Source of the DNA: CAZMSD01 sp964568855
Lineage (GTDB): Bacteria > CAIWAD01
Direction of reading: 5' to 3'
Assembly: GCA_964568855.1 (NCBI GenBank)
Contig: CAZMSD010000042.1
Location: 1 to 32,724, forward strand
Length of the DNA: 32,724 nucleotides
Positions 1-7,561 of the stretch are shown in pieces. Every line of letters starts with the position of its first letter. The stretch's first letter is position 1. The position numbers and the translations under genes are program-made. The notes under the pieces were generated by a model, which was not told the origin of the DNA, did not search any database, and saw only the letters and a program-made list of their open reading frames with translations.

Positions 1-960
1 CTTGCCGAAGAAGGTTAATTTCGATCCATCGGCAGAAAGCGCCGGACCGCGGTCCTCGCTCCTGCCGTCCAGCGGCAGGGACCGCAGCTCGGAACCGCCC
101 TCGAAGTGCTGCAGAATCATGGACGCACCCTCGCCCTGCTGGCCGGTCATGAACCAGCGCCCGGCGCCCGCGCTGACGGGATGGCCCAGGGTCCAGTCCC
201 GCGGATCCAGCAGCAGCTCGGGCGGTCCGCCGGCCGGTGGAACGCTCATCAGGCGTCCGTCCGCCGCACGATAGGCAACACGACCGTCTTCCAGCGGCCA
301 GGGTGCGCTCTCGTCCTCGCCGGGCGTGAGCTGCACCAGCTCTTCCGTTTCCAGCTGGAAGCGGAAGACGGCGCTGCGACGCTCCTCGTCCTCGACCTGC
401 TTGCGTTCATCGACGCGATCGGAGACGAAGACGACCGCGGCCCCGTCGGGCGTGAAGCGCGGGAACCAGTCGTCCGCGCCGTGGGATGCGATCAGTCGCC
501 GGTCCTTGCCGTTTCGGCGCAGCATGAGAATGTCCCGCGGCGGCGAGGGATCGACTGTGGGCGCGTGCACCGTGCAGAGCAGCCAGGCACCGTCGGGCGA
601 GAAGACCGGGGCCTCCTCCGCCTCGGGCGTGTCCGTCAGGCGGGCCATGGCCCGGTGCTCAAGGTCCAGCAGGTAGAGTTCCCAGTTCCCGTCGCTGTTG
701 TTCTGGTAAACCAGCGTGCCGCCGTCAGGCGAAAAGCAGGGCGCGGCCTGGTCCGCGCTTGAGGAAGTCAGGGCCTCGGCCGCAGGGATCGTACCTTGTC
801 CCGGCGGCGCGGTCTCTTCCGCCACGGCCGCGGGGGCGGCTTCATCGTCCGGTCGCGGCGCCGCCTGCCTGGCGCATCCGGAGGCAATCAGGAGGCACCC
901 CGCCGCCGTCCACAGCAGCAGGCTCGGCCACCCGGTCCGCACTTCCCGGTTGAAAATCAT
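1..960 (-). CDS. TolB-like beta-propeller lipoprotein (3' end cut by window)
   Basis: An open frame runs on the minus strand from an ATG at 960 to the window edge without a stop (320 codons seen), so the C-terminus is missing. The N-terminus has a hydrophobic stretch ending in a lipobox (LIASGC, lipid-anchored Cys29). The mature part contains repeated PD40/WD40-like blades with the signature FSPDG or FTPDG followed by a beta strand (APCFSPDGGTLVYQ, APVFSPDGAWLL, FPRFTPDGAAVVFV), as in TolB and related periplasmic propellers. A GGAG Shine-Dalgarno lies 7 nt before the ATG. It starts 13 nt after the TPR-SLH lipoprotein gene and is probably the last or a late gene of the same operon. The family resemblance is to TolB, but TolB is normally a soluble periplasmic protein and no tol-pal genes are in the window, so a Tol role is not claimed. 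Confidence 0.8.
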   Translation of the reverse strand, partial: MIFNREVRTGWPSLLLWTAAGCLLIASGCARQAAPRPDDEAAPAAVAEETAPPGQGTIPAAEALTSSSADQAAPCFSPDGGTLVYQNNSDGNWELYLLDLEHRAMARLTDTPEAEEAPVFSPDGAWLLCTVHAPTVDPSPPRDILMLRRNGKDRRLIASHGADDWFPRFTPDGAAVVFVSDRVDERKQVEDEERRSAVFRFQLETEELVQLTPGEDESAPWPLEDGRVAYRAADGRLMSVPPAGGPPELLLDPRDWTLGHPVSAGAGRWFMTGQQGEGASMILQHFEGGSELRSLPLDGRSEDRGPALSADGSKLTFFGK

Positions 961-973
961 GTGAGTGCTCCGA

Positions 974-2107
974 TTAGAATGTTTGCCTGAGCACGTTCTG
1001 GAACTGGCGGATGATCAGCAGGGCGTCCGCTCCGGAAAGGGGCTTGAGCAGCCCGAACTCTCCCGTGCTCAGGTCCGCTTTCATGATTCCGCGACTCGTG
1101 CAGACGGCGATGGCGTTGTACTGCGGGTGACTGGAGGGCACGTCGGGAAACATGCTCGCCTCGCCGAAGTGGCGGGTGGCCAGTCCCTGGTCGCCGCTCA
1201 CCTCGATGAGAATGGTCACGATCAGCATGGCATACTCGCCGCGGGTCATCTCGGCTTCGGGGTGGAACTCACCGTCGGGGAACAGCTCCATGCCGCCGGC
1301 GTCCAGCACGTCCTGGATCCAGGTCTTGGCCCAGTGATCGGCGATGTCCGCGGGCACCTGCGGCGCGTCGGCAGTCTGTGTCCGGGCGGAGGGTGCCCGG
1401 AAGCTGTTATCCTGCACCTGCGGCCGCATCTTGTTCAGGATCTCCGGCAGTTTGAGTTCCTCCACCAGCAGGACGGCCAGGTCGGCCCGGTCGATCTCGT
1501 CAACCAGGGCGATTTTCGAGGTCACGCGTGTACCGGGCCGGGCACGCACGATCTTGTTGCAGAGTTCCAGCTGCGTGTCGGCGCGGCCGCCGAAATCGCC
1601 CCGCTGGGCGATCACCTGACCAAAGGTGGCCACCGCACCCGCGAAATCGAAGTTGAGCTTCTGGGCCATCCCCTTCCAGAAGTAGATTTCGTCCTTTTTC
1701 CCCTGCAGCTTGAGGGCTCTCTCGAAATCATCCGTGGCGTCTTCGAACCAGTCCTTGGGCTGTACCATGCTGAGGATTCGTCCCCTGAAGGTGTAGCCCT
1801 GCCAGCGGTTATCCGCGATCTTGACGGCCTTGTCGGCGCTCTCGAGCGCCTCCTCCCCCTGGCCCCGCTCGGCCCGCAGCAGCCCCAGAGCGGAATGCGC
1901 CAGGAAGTACTTCGGATCCATGGCCAGGGCCCGCTGGATTTCGCGCTCGGCGGCATCCAGCTCGTCCCGGTCGATCAGGCGCAATCCCTGGTCGGTATGG
2001 GTCTGGGGCGTGTCCAGCAGGGACTCGGACTGCAGCGGTTTCTTGCCGCAGGAGAGCAGGGCCAGCGGAATCATCGCCAGCATCAGCATGCGCAGTACGC
2101 GACTCAT
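974..2107 (-). CDS. TPR-SLH lipoprotein
   Basis: A 377-residue lipoprotein: the signal peptide ends in a lipobox (LALLSC, Cys20). Residues about 38-170 form TPR-like helical repeats (for example AEREIQRALAMDPKYFLAHS). The C-terminal part, about 254-370, holds two SLH-like modules (ADHWAKTWIQDVLD with FPDGEFHPEAEMTRGE, then MFPDV with a second TSRGIM segment). SLH domains classically bind cell-wall polymers and TPRs bind proteins, so a scaffold linking a membrane to peptidoglycan is a reasonable inference. I chose the ATG at 2107 because GGAG lies 6 nt upstream and the lipobox distance is normal; an in-frame ATG 12 nt earlier and a much longer open frame up to 2362 are less likely because they overlap the LPP20-like gene. 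The gap to that gene is 29 nt. Confidence 0.8.
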   Translation of the reverse strand: MSRVLRMLMLAMIPLALLSCGKKPLQSESLLDTPQTHTDQGLRLIDRDELDAAEREIQRALAMDPKYFLAHSALGLLRAERGQGEEALESADKAVKIADNRWQGYTFRGRILSMVQPKDWFEDATDDFERALKLQGKKDEIYFWKGMAQKLNFDFAGAVATFGQVIAQRGDFGGRADTQLELCNKIVRARPGTRVTSKIALVDEIDRADLAVLLVEELKLPEILNKMRPQVQDNSFRAPSARTQTADAPQVPADIADHWAKTWIQDVLDAGGMELFPDGEFHPEAEMTRGEYAMLIVTILIEVSGDQGLATRHFGEASMFPDVPSSHPQYNAIAVCTSRGIMKADLSTGEFGLLKPLSGADALLIIRQFQNVLRQTF

Positions 2108-2136
2108 CGTCAACTCCATGAATTGTGAGGCGTGGA

Positions 2137-2964
2137 CTATCCCAGGATGAAGATCACTCGGCATTCGGAGAGGAATTTCAGGTTCTCGCTCAGGGCGTGC
2201 AGGACCTTGCCGTCCTCGTCCGGTATCACCACGTCCGATTGCTGCCGGCCCTGGTTGGCTGTGGCCCGCACCAGCAGCGGGTTCTCGCCCACGCGCTCCG
2301 TCTCGCCGCGGGCCTGTTCCAGTGAGCGCACGTAACCCACGATGCCGTAGCGCAGGGCCCATTCCCGGTCAACCCAGGAATTGCCGTAGATCTCAGCGCC
2401 GGAGGCGTCAAGGATCCGCGGCGCCATGGCGGGGCGCACGCCGAGTTCGCTGCAGTCCACGATCAGCCCGGTGTAGACGGCGCTGCCCGGTTCCAGGTCG
2501 CTGTACTGCACCGGCACCGGTTCGCCCTGCGCGTAGGCCATGTCGCCTATCAGAACATCGTTGAACTCCGGACCCAGGATCATTTCCACGGTCAACTCGA
2601 GGGAACCGTCGCTGATGTAGACGGGCTCTCCCACTTCGCGGAAGTTCCGGCAGACCCCGCGGATCTCGCTGACGATGCGGTCGTTCTTGATCATGAAGTC
2701 TTCCACGGTGGTTTCCGCGGTGAGCACCATGCCTTCCACCGTGTCCAGGATGTTGCGCAGGGCGTCCATGCGAGCCGCGCGGATCTGGCCGGCCCGGCCG
2801 CCCACCGGACTCGGCTGGGCGATGCCCTTGGCGCGCACCACCCGCTGCTGCCAGTCCACGCTGCCCGCGTTCAATTCCTGCACCACCTGCGTCGCGCCCT
2901 GCAGCGCCAGGAACAGAAGCGGCAGCAGCAGCGCGCTGAGTCTTCCAAAGATGCTCGCTCTCAT
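2137..2964 (-). CDS. Exported LPP20-like domain protein
   Basis: A 275-residue protein with an N-terminal signal peptide (hydrophobic core about residues 8-22). Residues about 38-135 match the pattern of the LPP20/FlgP-like fold: an AxG(I/K) strand, a helix AARMDALRNILDTVEG, the segment TTVEDFMIKNDRIVSEIRG and the closing strand SDGSLELTVEMIL. The second half is not recognised but is strand-rich. Proteins with this domain are exported and often associated with outer-membrane assemblies such as flagellar or curli-type secretion parts; no flagellar gene is present here, so the role is open. The start at 2964 is well supported by a GGAGG box 5 nt upstream. It sits between a FecR-domain gene (49 nt upstream) and the TPR-SLH lipoprotein gene. 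Confidence 0.7.
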   Translation of the reverse strand: MRASIFGRLSALLLPLLFLALQGATQVVQELNAGSVDWQQRVVRAKGIAQPSPVGGRAGQIRAARMDALRNILDTVEGMVLTAETTVEDFMIKNDRIVSEIRGVCRNFREVGEPVYISDGSLELTVEMILGPEFNDVLIGDMAYAQGEPVPVQYSDLEPGSAVYTGLIVDCSELGVRPAMAPRILDASGAEIYGNSWVDREWALRYGIVGYVRSLEQARGETERVGENPLLVRATANQGRQQSDVVIPDEDGKVLHALSENLKFLSECRVIFILG

Positions 2965-2976
2965 CTCATCCTCCTA
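2965..2976 (-). promoter_or_regulatory. Strong Shine-Dalgarno for the LPP20-like gene
   Basis: On the minus strand the sequence reads ATAGGAGGATGAG directly before the ATG at 2964. GGAGG is 5 nt from that ATG. An ATG at 2969 is out of frame with the protein, so this site fixes the start at 2964. It is among the best ribosome-binding sites in the window; most other genes here rely on start/stop overlap. Confidence 0.75.
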
Positions 2977-3013
2977 TCAGCATTTCGATCGATTGGTCGA
3001 TTCATGCGATCCA

Positions 3014-3901
3014 TCAGCGGCCGCGGCGCTGGAGATTGCGCATCCGGTTCCAGCGGACCCATTCACGGTCTTCGGAGGCGTCCCGCGCATTGAATGCGCC
3101 CGCAGAGCGCACGCGCCCGTCTGCGCCGATCCGGACCTCCTGCATCTGGCGGACGATGACCACCCACTCCTCGAGACTGACCTCATGGGGGCCGGCCACG
3201 GGATGGGGGCCCTCCACCGGACGGGGTCCTTCCACCGGGTGGGGACTTTCCGGAGACGGGGCGCCGGTCAAGCGCGGCAGGTCCGCGAGCTCGCGGACCG
3301 TTCCGCCGCTCAGCGCATCCCGGGAATTTCCCAGTCGGACCTCGCCGTGATACACGCGCACCATGGTTTCCTCGCCGCGATCCACCGCGAAGCGCAGGGC
3401 CGTCCCCGTGATCGCCGCCCCCACCAGTTCGGAACTGATCTCGAAGGAAGCCTCCCCGTCCAGGCCTTCCAGCTCAGCCCAGAGCTCGCCTTGCTCGATG
3501 AAGACCTCGGTGCGCGCCCGCTGTTCGGCGCTTTCCTCAGCCAGCTTCCGGACGTCCAGCACGCATTCGGGCGCCAGCCTGAGCAGATTCTCGCGGCCCA
3601 GTTCGATCTCGGCGCGGCTTTTCCGCCCGGTGCGTACGCGGTCGCCGCCTCCGACCGGGCTGTGCAGTAGCGCCTTGATCCAGTCCCCGCTGCCCAGGGG
3701 CTGGCGATTCAGCAGACCTTCCACGAAGACCACTTCGCCGGCCGCCCCGGAAGCTGGCGGCGACAGCGCCTCTCCCGGCGCCAGCAGGCTGTCCTCCGGA
3801 TGGACCGCTCCCTCCTGAGAGCGCACCCGATCGAAGACCTGAGCCTGCAGCAGTCCTGCGCAGACCAGGAGGAAAAGGGTGCAGCCGATTCTTTCAGTCA
3901 T
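3014..3901 (-). CDS. FecR-domain periplasmic protein
   Basis: About 295 residues with a signal peptide (cleavage near LLQA-QVF). The middle carries a FecR-type domain: GDRVRTGRKSRAEIEL, LRLAPECVLDV, a segment VFIEQGELWAEL and the end motif GTALRFAVDRGEETMVRVY followed by HGEVRLGN. Unlike canonical FecR sigma regulators it has no visible cytoplasmic sigma-interacting N-domain or internal membrane helix; it looks simply exported. A Pro-rich linker with about three 6-residue repeats of the form P(H/R)PV(E/A)G follows the domain. The frame is open to a TTG at 3910, but the ATG at 3901 gives a normal signal peptide. No clear Shine-Dalgarno is seen. This gene probably begins a four-gene envelope operon (3901 to 1), 94 nt after rpe. 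Confidence 0.75.
   Translation of the reverse strand: MTERIGCTLFLLVCAGLLQAQVFDRVRSQEGAVHPEDSLLAPGEALSPPASGAAGEVVFVEGLLNRQPLGSGDWIKALLHSPVGGGDRVRTGRKSRAEIELGRENLLRLAPECVLDVRKLAEESAEQRARTEVFIEQGELWAELEGLDGEASFEISSELVGAAITGTALRFAVDRGEETMVRVYHGEVRLGNSRDALSGGTVRELADLPRLTGAPSPESPHPVEGPRPVEGPHPVAGPHEVSLEEWVVIVRQMQEVRIGADGRVRSAGAFNARDASEDREWVRWNRMRNLQRRGR
3184..3249 (-). repeat. 18-bp tandem repeat coding a Pro-rich linker
   Basis: Within the FecR-domain gene about 3.3 copies of an 18-bp unit encode PHPVEG, PRPVEG, PHPVAG and a partial PHEV. The units differ by a few bases. The repeat is in frame, so copy-number change would only alter linker length between the FecR domain and the C-terminal segment. 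Confidence 0.7.
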
Positions 3902-3995
3902 GCTGTACAACAGGGTTGCCGGGTGATGATTGAACAGAGTAGTGAATCAGTCCACCAGGATCAAGCAGCCCCCGCCGGGCCGAGGGTCACCGGTT

Positions 3996-4649
3996 TCATG
4001 AGGCGCAGTCCCGCAGTTCCCGGATCGCCCGGGCGAGGTCCCGCTGGCGGAAAAGGTACGATCCCGAGACCAGGATCGCGGCGCCGGCCTCGACGCAGCG
4101 CGCTCCGCTGCGATCGTCGATGCCTCCGTCCACCTGGATGGGAATCCGCCGGTCCTCGCGATCCAGCAACTCCCTCAGGGCGCGGATCTTCTCCAGCATC
4201 GGTTCCAGGAAGCTCTGCCCGCCGAAACCGGGATTGACGGTCATCAGCAGGACCATGTCCAGGCGCTCCAGCAGGTAGGCCAGGGAGTCGATGCCCGTGG
4301 CCGGATTGAGGGCCAGCGCCGGCTGGATCCCGTGCTCCCGGATACTCTGCAGCAACCGGTCGGGATGCCGCGCGGTCTCGAGGTGAATGCTGATGATGTC
4401 CGCACCCGCCTCGGCGAAGGCTTCCACGAAGTCCTCCGGCCGTTCCACCATCAGGTGACAGTCCAGGATCAGGTCGCTGCGCCGCTTGAGTTCCCGCACC
4501 AGGGCGGGTCCGAAACTCAGGTTGGGCACAAAGTGACCGTCCATGATGTCCAGGTGCAGCATGTCCGCGCCGCCCGCTTCGCATGCACGAAGCTGCTGCT
4601 CGAGCCGGAAGAGATCGGCTGAAAGAAAGGAAGGAGCGATGCGGATCAT
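3996..4649 (-). CDS. rpe: Ribulose-phosphate 3-epimerase
   Basis: A 217-residue TIM-barrel enzyme interconverting ribulose 5-phosphate and xylulose 5-phosphate in the pentose phosphate pathway. Diagnostic motifs are complete: IAPSFLSADL at the N-terminus, HLDIMDGHFVPN (metal and catalytic His32, Asp34), CHLMV (His65), VNPGFGGQ phosphate/loop motif at 139-145 and VDGGI with catalytic Asp174. Length is typical for the family. The ATG at 4649 shares the tetranucleotide ATGA with the stop codon of the PASTA-domain gene, so translation is probably coupled. It is the last gene of the run that starts at bamA; a 94-nt gap separates it from the FecR-domain gene. Confidence 0.96.
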   Translation of the reverse strand: MIRIAPSFLSADLFRLEQQLRACEAGGADMLHLDIMDGHFVPNLSFGPALVRELKRRSDLILDCHLMVERPEDFVEAFAEAGADIISIHLETARHPDRLLQSIREHGIQPALALNPATGIDSLAYLLERLDMVLLMTVNPGFGGQSFLEPMLEKIRALRELLDREDRRIPIQVDGGIDDRSGARCVEAGAAILVSGSYLFRQRDLARAIRELRDCAS

Positions 4650-5404
4650 TGTTCGGCTCCCATGTTGATCCACAAGTCCACCGAATCGCCGGGGGCCAGG
4701 CTGGTGCCCGGATCGGGATCCTGCAGGCGCACGCCGGGATCCAGCGCGGCGTCGAGCTGGACATGTCGGCGACCCACCTCCAGTCCCGTCGCCCGCAGCA
4801 CCCAGCCGGCGCCGGCCTCGCTCAGACCCAGCAGGCTGGGAACCTGGACGGCCTCGGGCACGGGTCCGAGGCTGATCCGGGCACCCACCGCGCTGCCCGG
4901 ACTCAGAGAGCAGCCCGCCGCCGGAAAATGCGCCAGTACCGTGCCGCGTCCCTGCCCTGAATCGAAGGCATAATCCAGGCAGGTGCTGTCCACGGCCAGC
5001 CCGCGGTCCGCCAGTCCCACGCGGAACTTCCTGAAGGTCAGCCCCCGCAGGTCCGGCAGCACAACGTGGTGCCCTCCCGAGCACACCGTGAGATAGACCC
5101 GGCGACCGCTCTTGCTCAGCCTGCCCGCCTGGGGAAACTGCTCCATCACCTGGCCCGTGCCATAGATGCCCGTGGGGTCGGATTTCCTGCGCTCCACATG
5201 CGTTGCGAAACCCTGCCCCTTGAGGGCCCGCCGGGCGCCCTCAAGGTCCAGGCCGATCACATCGGGCATTCGCGTTTCACGCCCCTGCCGCGTGTACAGA
5301 GGGAAGACCACCGCGTCGAGCAGCAGCAGGAGCAGCAGGCCGGCGACCAGGGCGCTGCCGGCCAGGCCTGCCAGGCGCAGGATTCTCATCAGCCAGGCGG
5401 TCAT
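4646..5404 (-). CDS. Membrane-anchored protein with three PASTA domains
   Basis: A 252-residue protein: a short cytoplasmic N-terminus, one membrane helix at about residues 12-34 (LAGSALVAGLLLLLLLDAVV), then three consecutive PASTA modules on the outside. Each starts with a PD(V/L)xGL- or PSLLGL-type strand and ends with a Gly/Ser-rich GxxVxLxI strand (about 45-112, 115-183 and 186-250). PASTA domains bind peptidoglycan fragments or related muropeptides and usually belong to Ser/Thr kinases or penicillin-binding proteins; here neither enzyme domain is present in the polypeptide. The ATG at 5404 overlaps the rsmB stop as ATGA, and its own stop overlaps the rpe start the same way. An upstream extension of the open frame lies wholly inside rsmB and is rejected. 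Confidence 0.9.
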   Translation of the reverse strand: MTAWLMRILRLAGLAGSALVAGLLLLLLLDAVVFPLYTRQGRETRMPDVIGLDLEGARRALKGQGFATHVERRKSDPTGIYGTGQVMEQFPQAGRLSKSGRRVYLTVCSGGHHVVLPDLRGLTFRKFRVGLADRGLAVDSTCLDYAFDSGQGRGTVLAHFPAAGCSLSPGSAVGARISLGPVPEAVQVPSLLGLSEAGAGWVLRATGLEVGRRHVQLDAALDPGVRLQDPDPGTSLAPGDSVDLWINMGAEQ

Positions 5405-6735
5405 CGTCGCTCCAGGGCGATGGCCCAGGCTCCGCCGGCTCCCGGCCGTCCCGCGGGCCGGCTGCCGGCCTCGCGTCTCCAGGGAATCCAGCTCCATCCA
5501 CCAGGCTCGTCCAGTCCTTCGAGGGGCGTCGATCCGGGCACGGGGTGGAACTCGGGATGCCGGACCAGGAAGGCCGCCGCCTGCTCACCGTTCTCGCGGG
5601 GATCGAGGCTGCAGGTGCTGTAGACCAACCTTCCTCCAGGATTCAGGAGCCCCGCGGCGTGCTCGAGCAGCTCGGCCTGCAGCTTCAGGAGGTCTTCGCC
5701 GACCGGATCGCGGTCCTTCAGCAGGATGTCGGGCCGCTGCCCCGCGCTGCCGCTGCCGCTGCAGGGCAGGTCAAGCAGCAGCCGGTCCCAACCCGCCTCA
5801 TCGAAATCGCGGTCGTCCGCGCATTCGATGCGCAGCCTGGGCGGCATGCGTCTCTCCAGGGCGCGGACCCGGCCCTCGTCCACGTCCACCAGGCAGAGTT
5901 CGATCCCGGGGAACCGGTCGGACAGGGCCAGCGCCTTGCCGCCCGGTGCGGCGCAGAGGTCCAGCACGCGCTGTCCCTCGCGCGGCTCGAGCAGGCGCAG
6001 GGCCCCGCTGGCGCTGAGGTCCTGGATCCGCAACCTGCCGTCGGCCAGAGGCGCGAACTCGTCCAGTCCGCCGGCGGGCGGCCGGTCCAGTTCGAGGAAA
6101 TCCCTGTCCTCCGGGGCACGTCCGGCACCCAGACCTTCGCCATTAAGGAACTCTACCGCCCGCTCCGCCGTCCACAGCGAAGGATTGACGCGGAACCAGG
6201 TCCGGCGGCCCTCCCGCAGGTCTCCCAGCCTGGCGGCGAGATCCTGGTCACTCAAGGGCCGTGTTTCCAGGCGCTCCAGCAGGTCGTGGAACCAGCCCGG
6301 GATCGAGTGTCTCACGCAGAGCCAGTCCCGGCGATGCTCGAAGTGCTCCGGGCGCGGCTCTTCGGGCTCCCGCCGCAGGCCCCGCAGCACGCCGTTCACC
6401 AAACCGCGCTCGGCCTCGGAGACCGCGTTCAGGCTCTGCAGCAGGCGGTCCAGCACCGCGTGGGCCGGCCGCCCCGCCTCCAGCAGGGCCAGCCCCAACC
6501 GCAGCGCTTGTATCACCAGCGGGCGCGGGCGCCGTCGCAGCCGGCGCTCCAGGATCCAGTCCAGGCGGCGGCGCTGCTCGAGCACCAGCCGGAAAGCGGA
6601 AACGAATTCCGATCGACCGGCTCGATCCCAGCGGGGATTCCGGCCGAGCACGCTCTGCTGCACGCGGTCGCCGTAGGCCCCCTCCTCCACGCGGCGCAGC
6701 GCGGAGAGGAGCTCCCTTAGCACTTCAACCTGCAC
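5401..6735 (-). CDS. rsmB: 16S rRNA (cytosine-C5)-methyltransferase RsmB
   Basis: About 444 residues. The N-terminal third is a NusB-like helical RNA-binding domain (RRRLDWILERRL, VNGVLRGLRRE). The C-terminal half is a SAM-dependent m5C methyltransferase: motif I VLDLCAAPGGKALAL (about 258-271), motif IV LLDLPCSGSG with Cys325, and motif VI LVYSTCSLDPRENG with the nucleophilic Cys375. RsmB modifies C967 of 16S rRNA in E. coli. No ATG exists near the family N-terminus. I take GTG at 6735, which overlaps the preceding acyltransferase gene by 11 nt and has GGAG 10 nt upstream; a GTG at 6723, just after that gene's stop and with AGG 5 nt upstream, is equally possible. The long open frame to 6927 is out-of-frame overlap and not coding. 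Confidence 0.92.
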   Translation of the reverse strand: MQVEVLRELLSALRRVEEGAYGDRVQQSVLGRNPRWDRAGRSEFVSAFRLVLEQRRRLDWILERRLRRRPRPLVIQALRLGLALLEAGRPAHAVLDRLLQSLNAVSEAERGLVNGVLRGLRREPEEPRPEHFEHRRDWLCVRHSIPGWFHDLLERLETRPLSDQDLAARLGDLREGRRTWFRVNPSLWTAERAVEFLNGEGLGAGRAPEDRDFLELDRPPAGGLDEFAPLADGRLRIQDLSASGALRLLEPREGQRVLDLCAAPGGKALALSDRFPGIELCLVDVDEGRVRALERRMPPRLRIECADDRDFDEAGWDRLLLDLPCSGSGSAGQRPDILLKDRDPVGEDLLKLQAELLEHAAGLLNPGGRLVYSTCSLDPRENGEQAAAFLVRHPEFHPVPGSTPLEGLDEPGGWSWIPWRREAGSRPAGRPGAGGAWAIALERR

Positions 6736-7561
6736 GGGGAAGCAGCTCCACCGGGATCGCCACGCTGCCGCGCTCGGGCAGGAAGCACTCGCGCATGGCC
6801 GCGGCGGCCTCTGATTCAGCGTCGCCGAGCGGCCGCTCGACGAAGCGCAGACCGTACTCCTCTTCGAAACCCGCCACCAGGGCCCGCGAGAGCTCCTCGA
6901 AGGCCGCCACCCTGCCCAGGGCTTCACCCAGGCTGGCCGTACTCCTCAGCAGTTCCTCGCGCGCCCGGTCCCGGAGTACGGGATCGTCCGTGTAGAGCTC
7001 AACAATCCGCTGGTGCCGGCGGTCCAGGACCAGGCTGCCGTGCTGCATCAGGCCTTCCCGCAAGCGGCGCTGGGCGCTGCCCACCAGCTTGCGGCCGTCG
7101 AACAGGACCTCGCTGCGGGCGGTGGCGGTGAAACAGAGCTGGCCCAGTTTTCGGCGATAGGCCGCCGCCAGATCGGTTCGGCGGGCTTCCAGGGCGGTTT
7201 CCACGCCCAGGCGGGCCAGGCCGCGATGCAGAGCGCGATGGATGCGCAGGTAGGCCTCCGGCAGGCTGCTCAGGTGCAACTTCGACTCCCGGGGAATGCA
7301 GACGCAGTAGGTCAGTTCATGGTCGTGCAGCACGGCCCGGCCGCCGGTCTCGCGGCGCACCACCGGAATCCCCAGGTCCCGGGTCCTGCGGGCGAGATCC
7401 CGGTCGAAGTCCTGGATGTGGCCCAGCGAAAGGGTCGGCTCTTTCCAGCCGTAGAGCCGGAGCGTCAGCGGGGCCTCCCCAGCGCGGGCCAGCAGGGCGT
7501 CCACCGCCATGTTCCAGAGCCCTTCGCTCCCCGGATGCAGCAACAGGCGGGCTTTCTTCAT
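6725..7561 (-). CDS. Octanoyltransferase (LipM-like) / lipoate-protein ligase A family
   Basis: A 278-residue member of the BPL/LplA/LipB fold (PF03099). The lipoyl/acyl-binding motif is RRETGGRAVLHDHELTY (70-85), followed by a conserved block with CFTATARSEVLFDGRKLVGS and MQHGSLVLD (143-180). Cys143 sits where LipM-type octanoyl-ACP:protein transferases have their acyl-enzyme cysteine, in the CF...S.E....GRK.VGSAQ context, and Lys158 is the family lysine. That favours LipM over an ATP-using ligase, but similar motifs occur in LplA, so the call is left at family level. Role: attachment of octanoyl or lipoyl groups to E2 or GcvH proteins. The ATG at 7561 overlaps the lpxA stop (ATGA). Confidence 0.85.
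   Translation of the reverse strand: MKKARLLLHPGSEGLWNMAVDALLARAGEAPLTLRLYGWKEPTLSLGHIQDFDRDLARRTRDLGIPVVRRETGGRAVLHDHELTYCVCIPRESKLHLSSLPEAYLRIHRALHRGLARLGVETALEARRTDLAAAYRRKLGQLCFTATARSEVLFDGRKLVGSAQRRLREGLMQHGSLVLDRRHQRIVELYTDDPVLRDRAREELLRSTASLGEALGRVAAFEELSRALVAGFEEEYGLRFVERPLGDAESEAAAAMRECFLPERGSVAIPVELLPRAG

Noticed and set aside
965..2128. Long plus-strand open frames opposite the TPR-SLH gene and opposite most other minus-strand genes
   Set aside because: Shadow frames usual in GC-rich coding DNA; Pro/Ala/Gln/His-rich, without domains or ribosome-binding sites.
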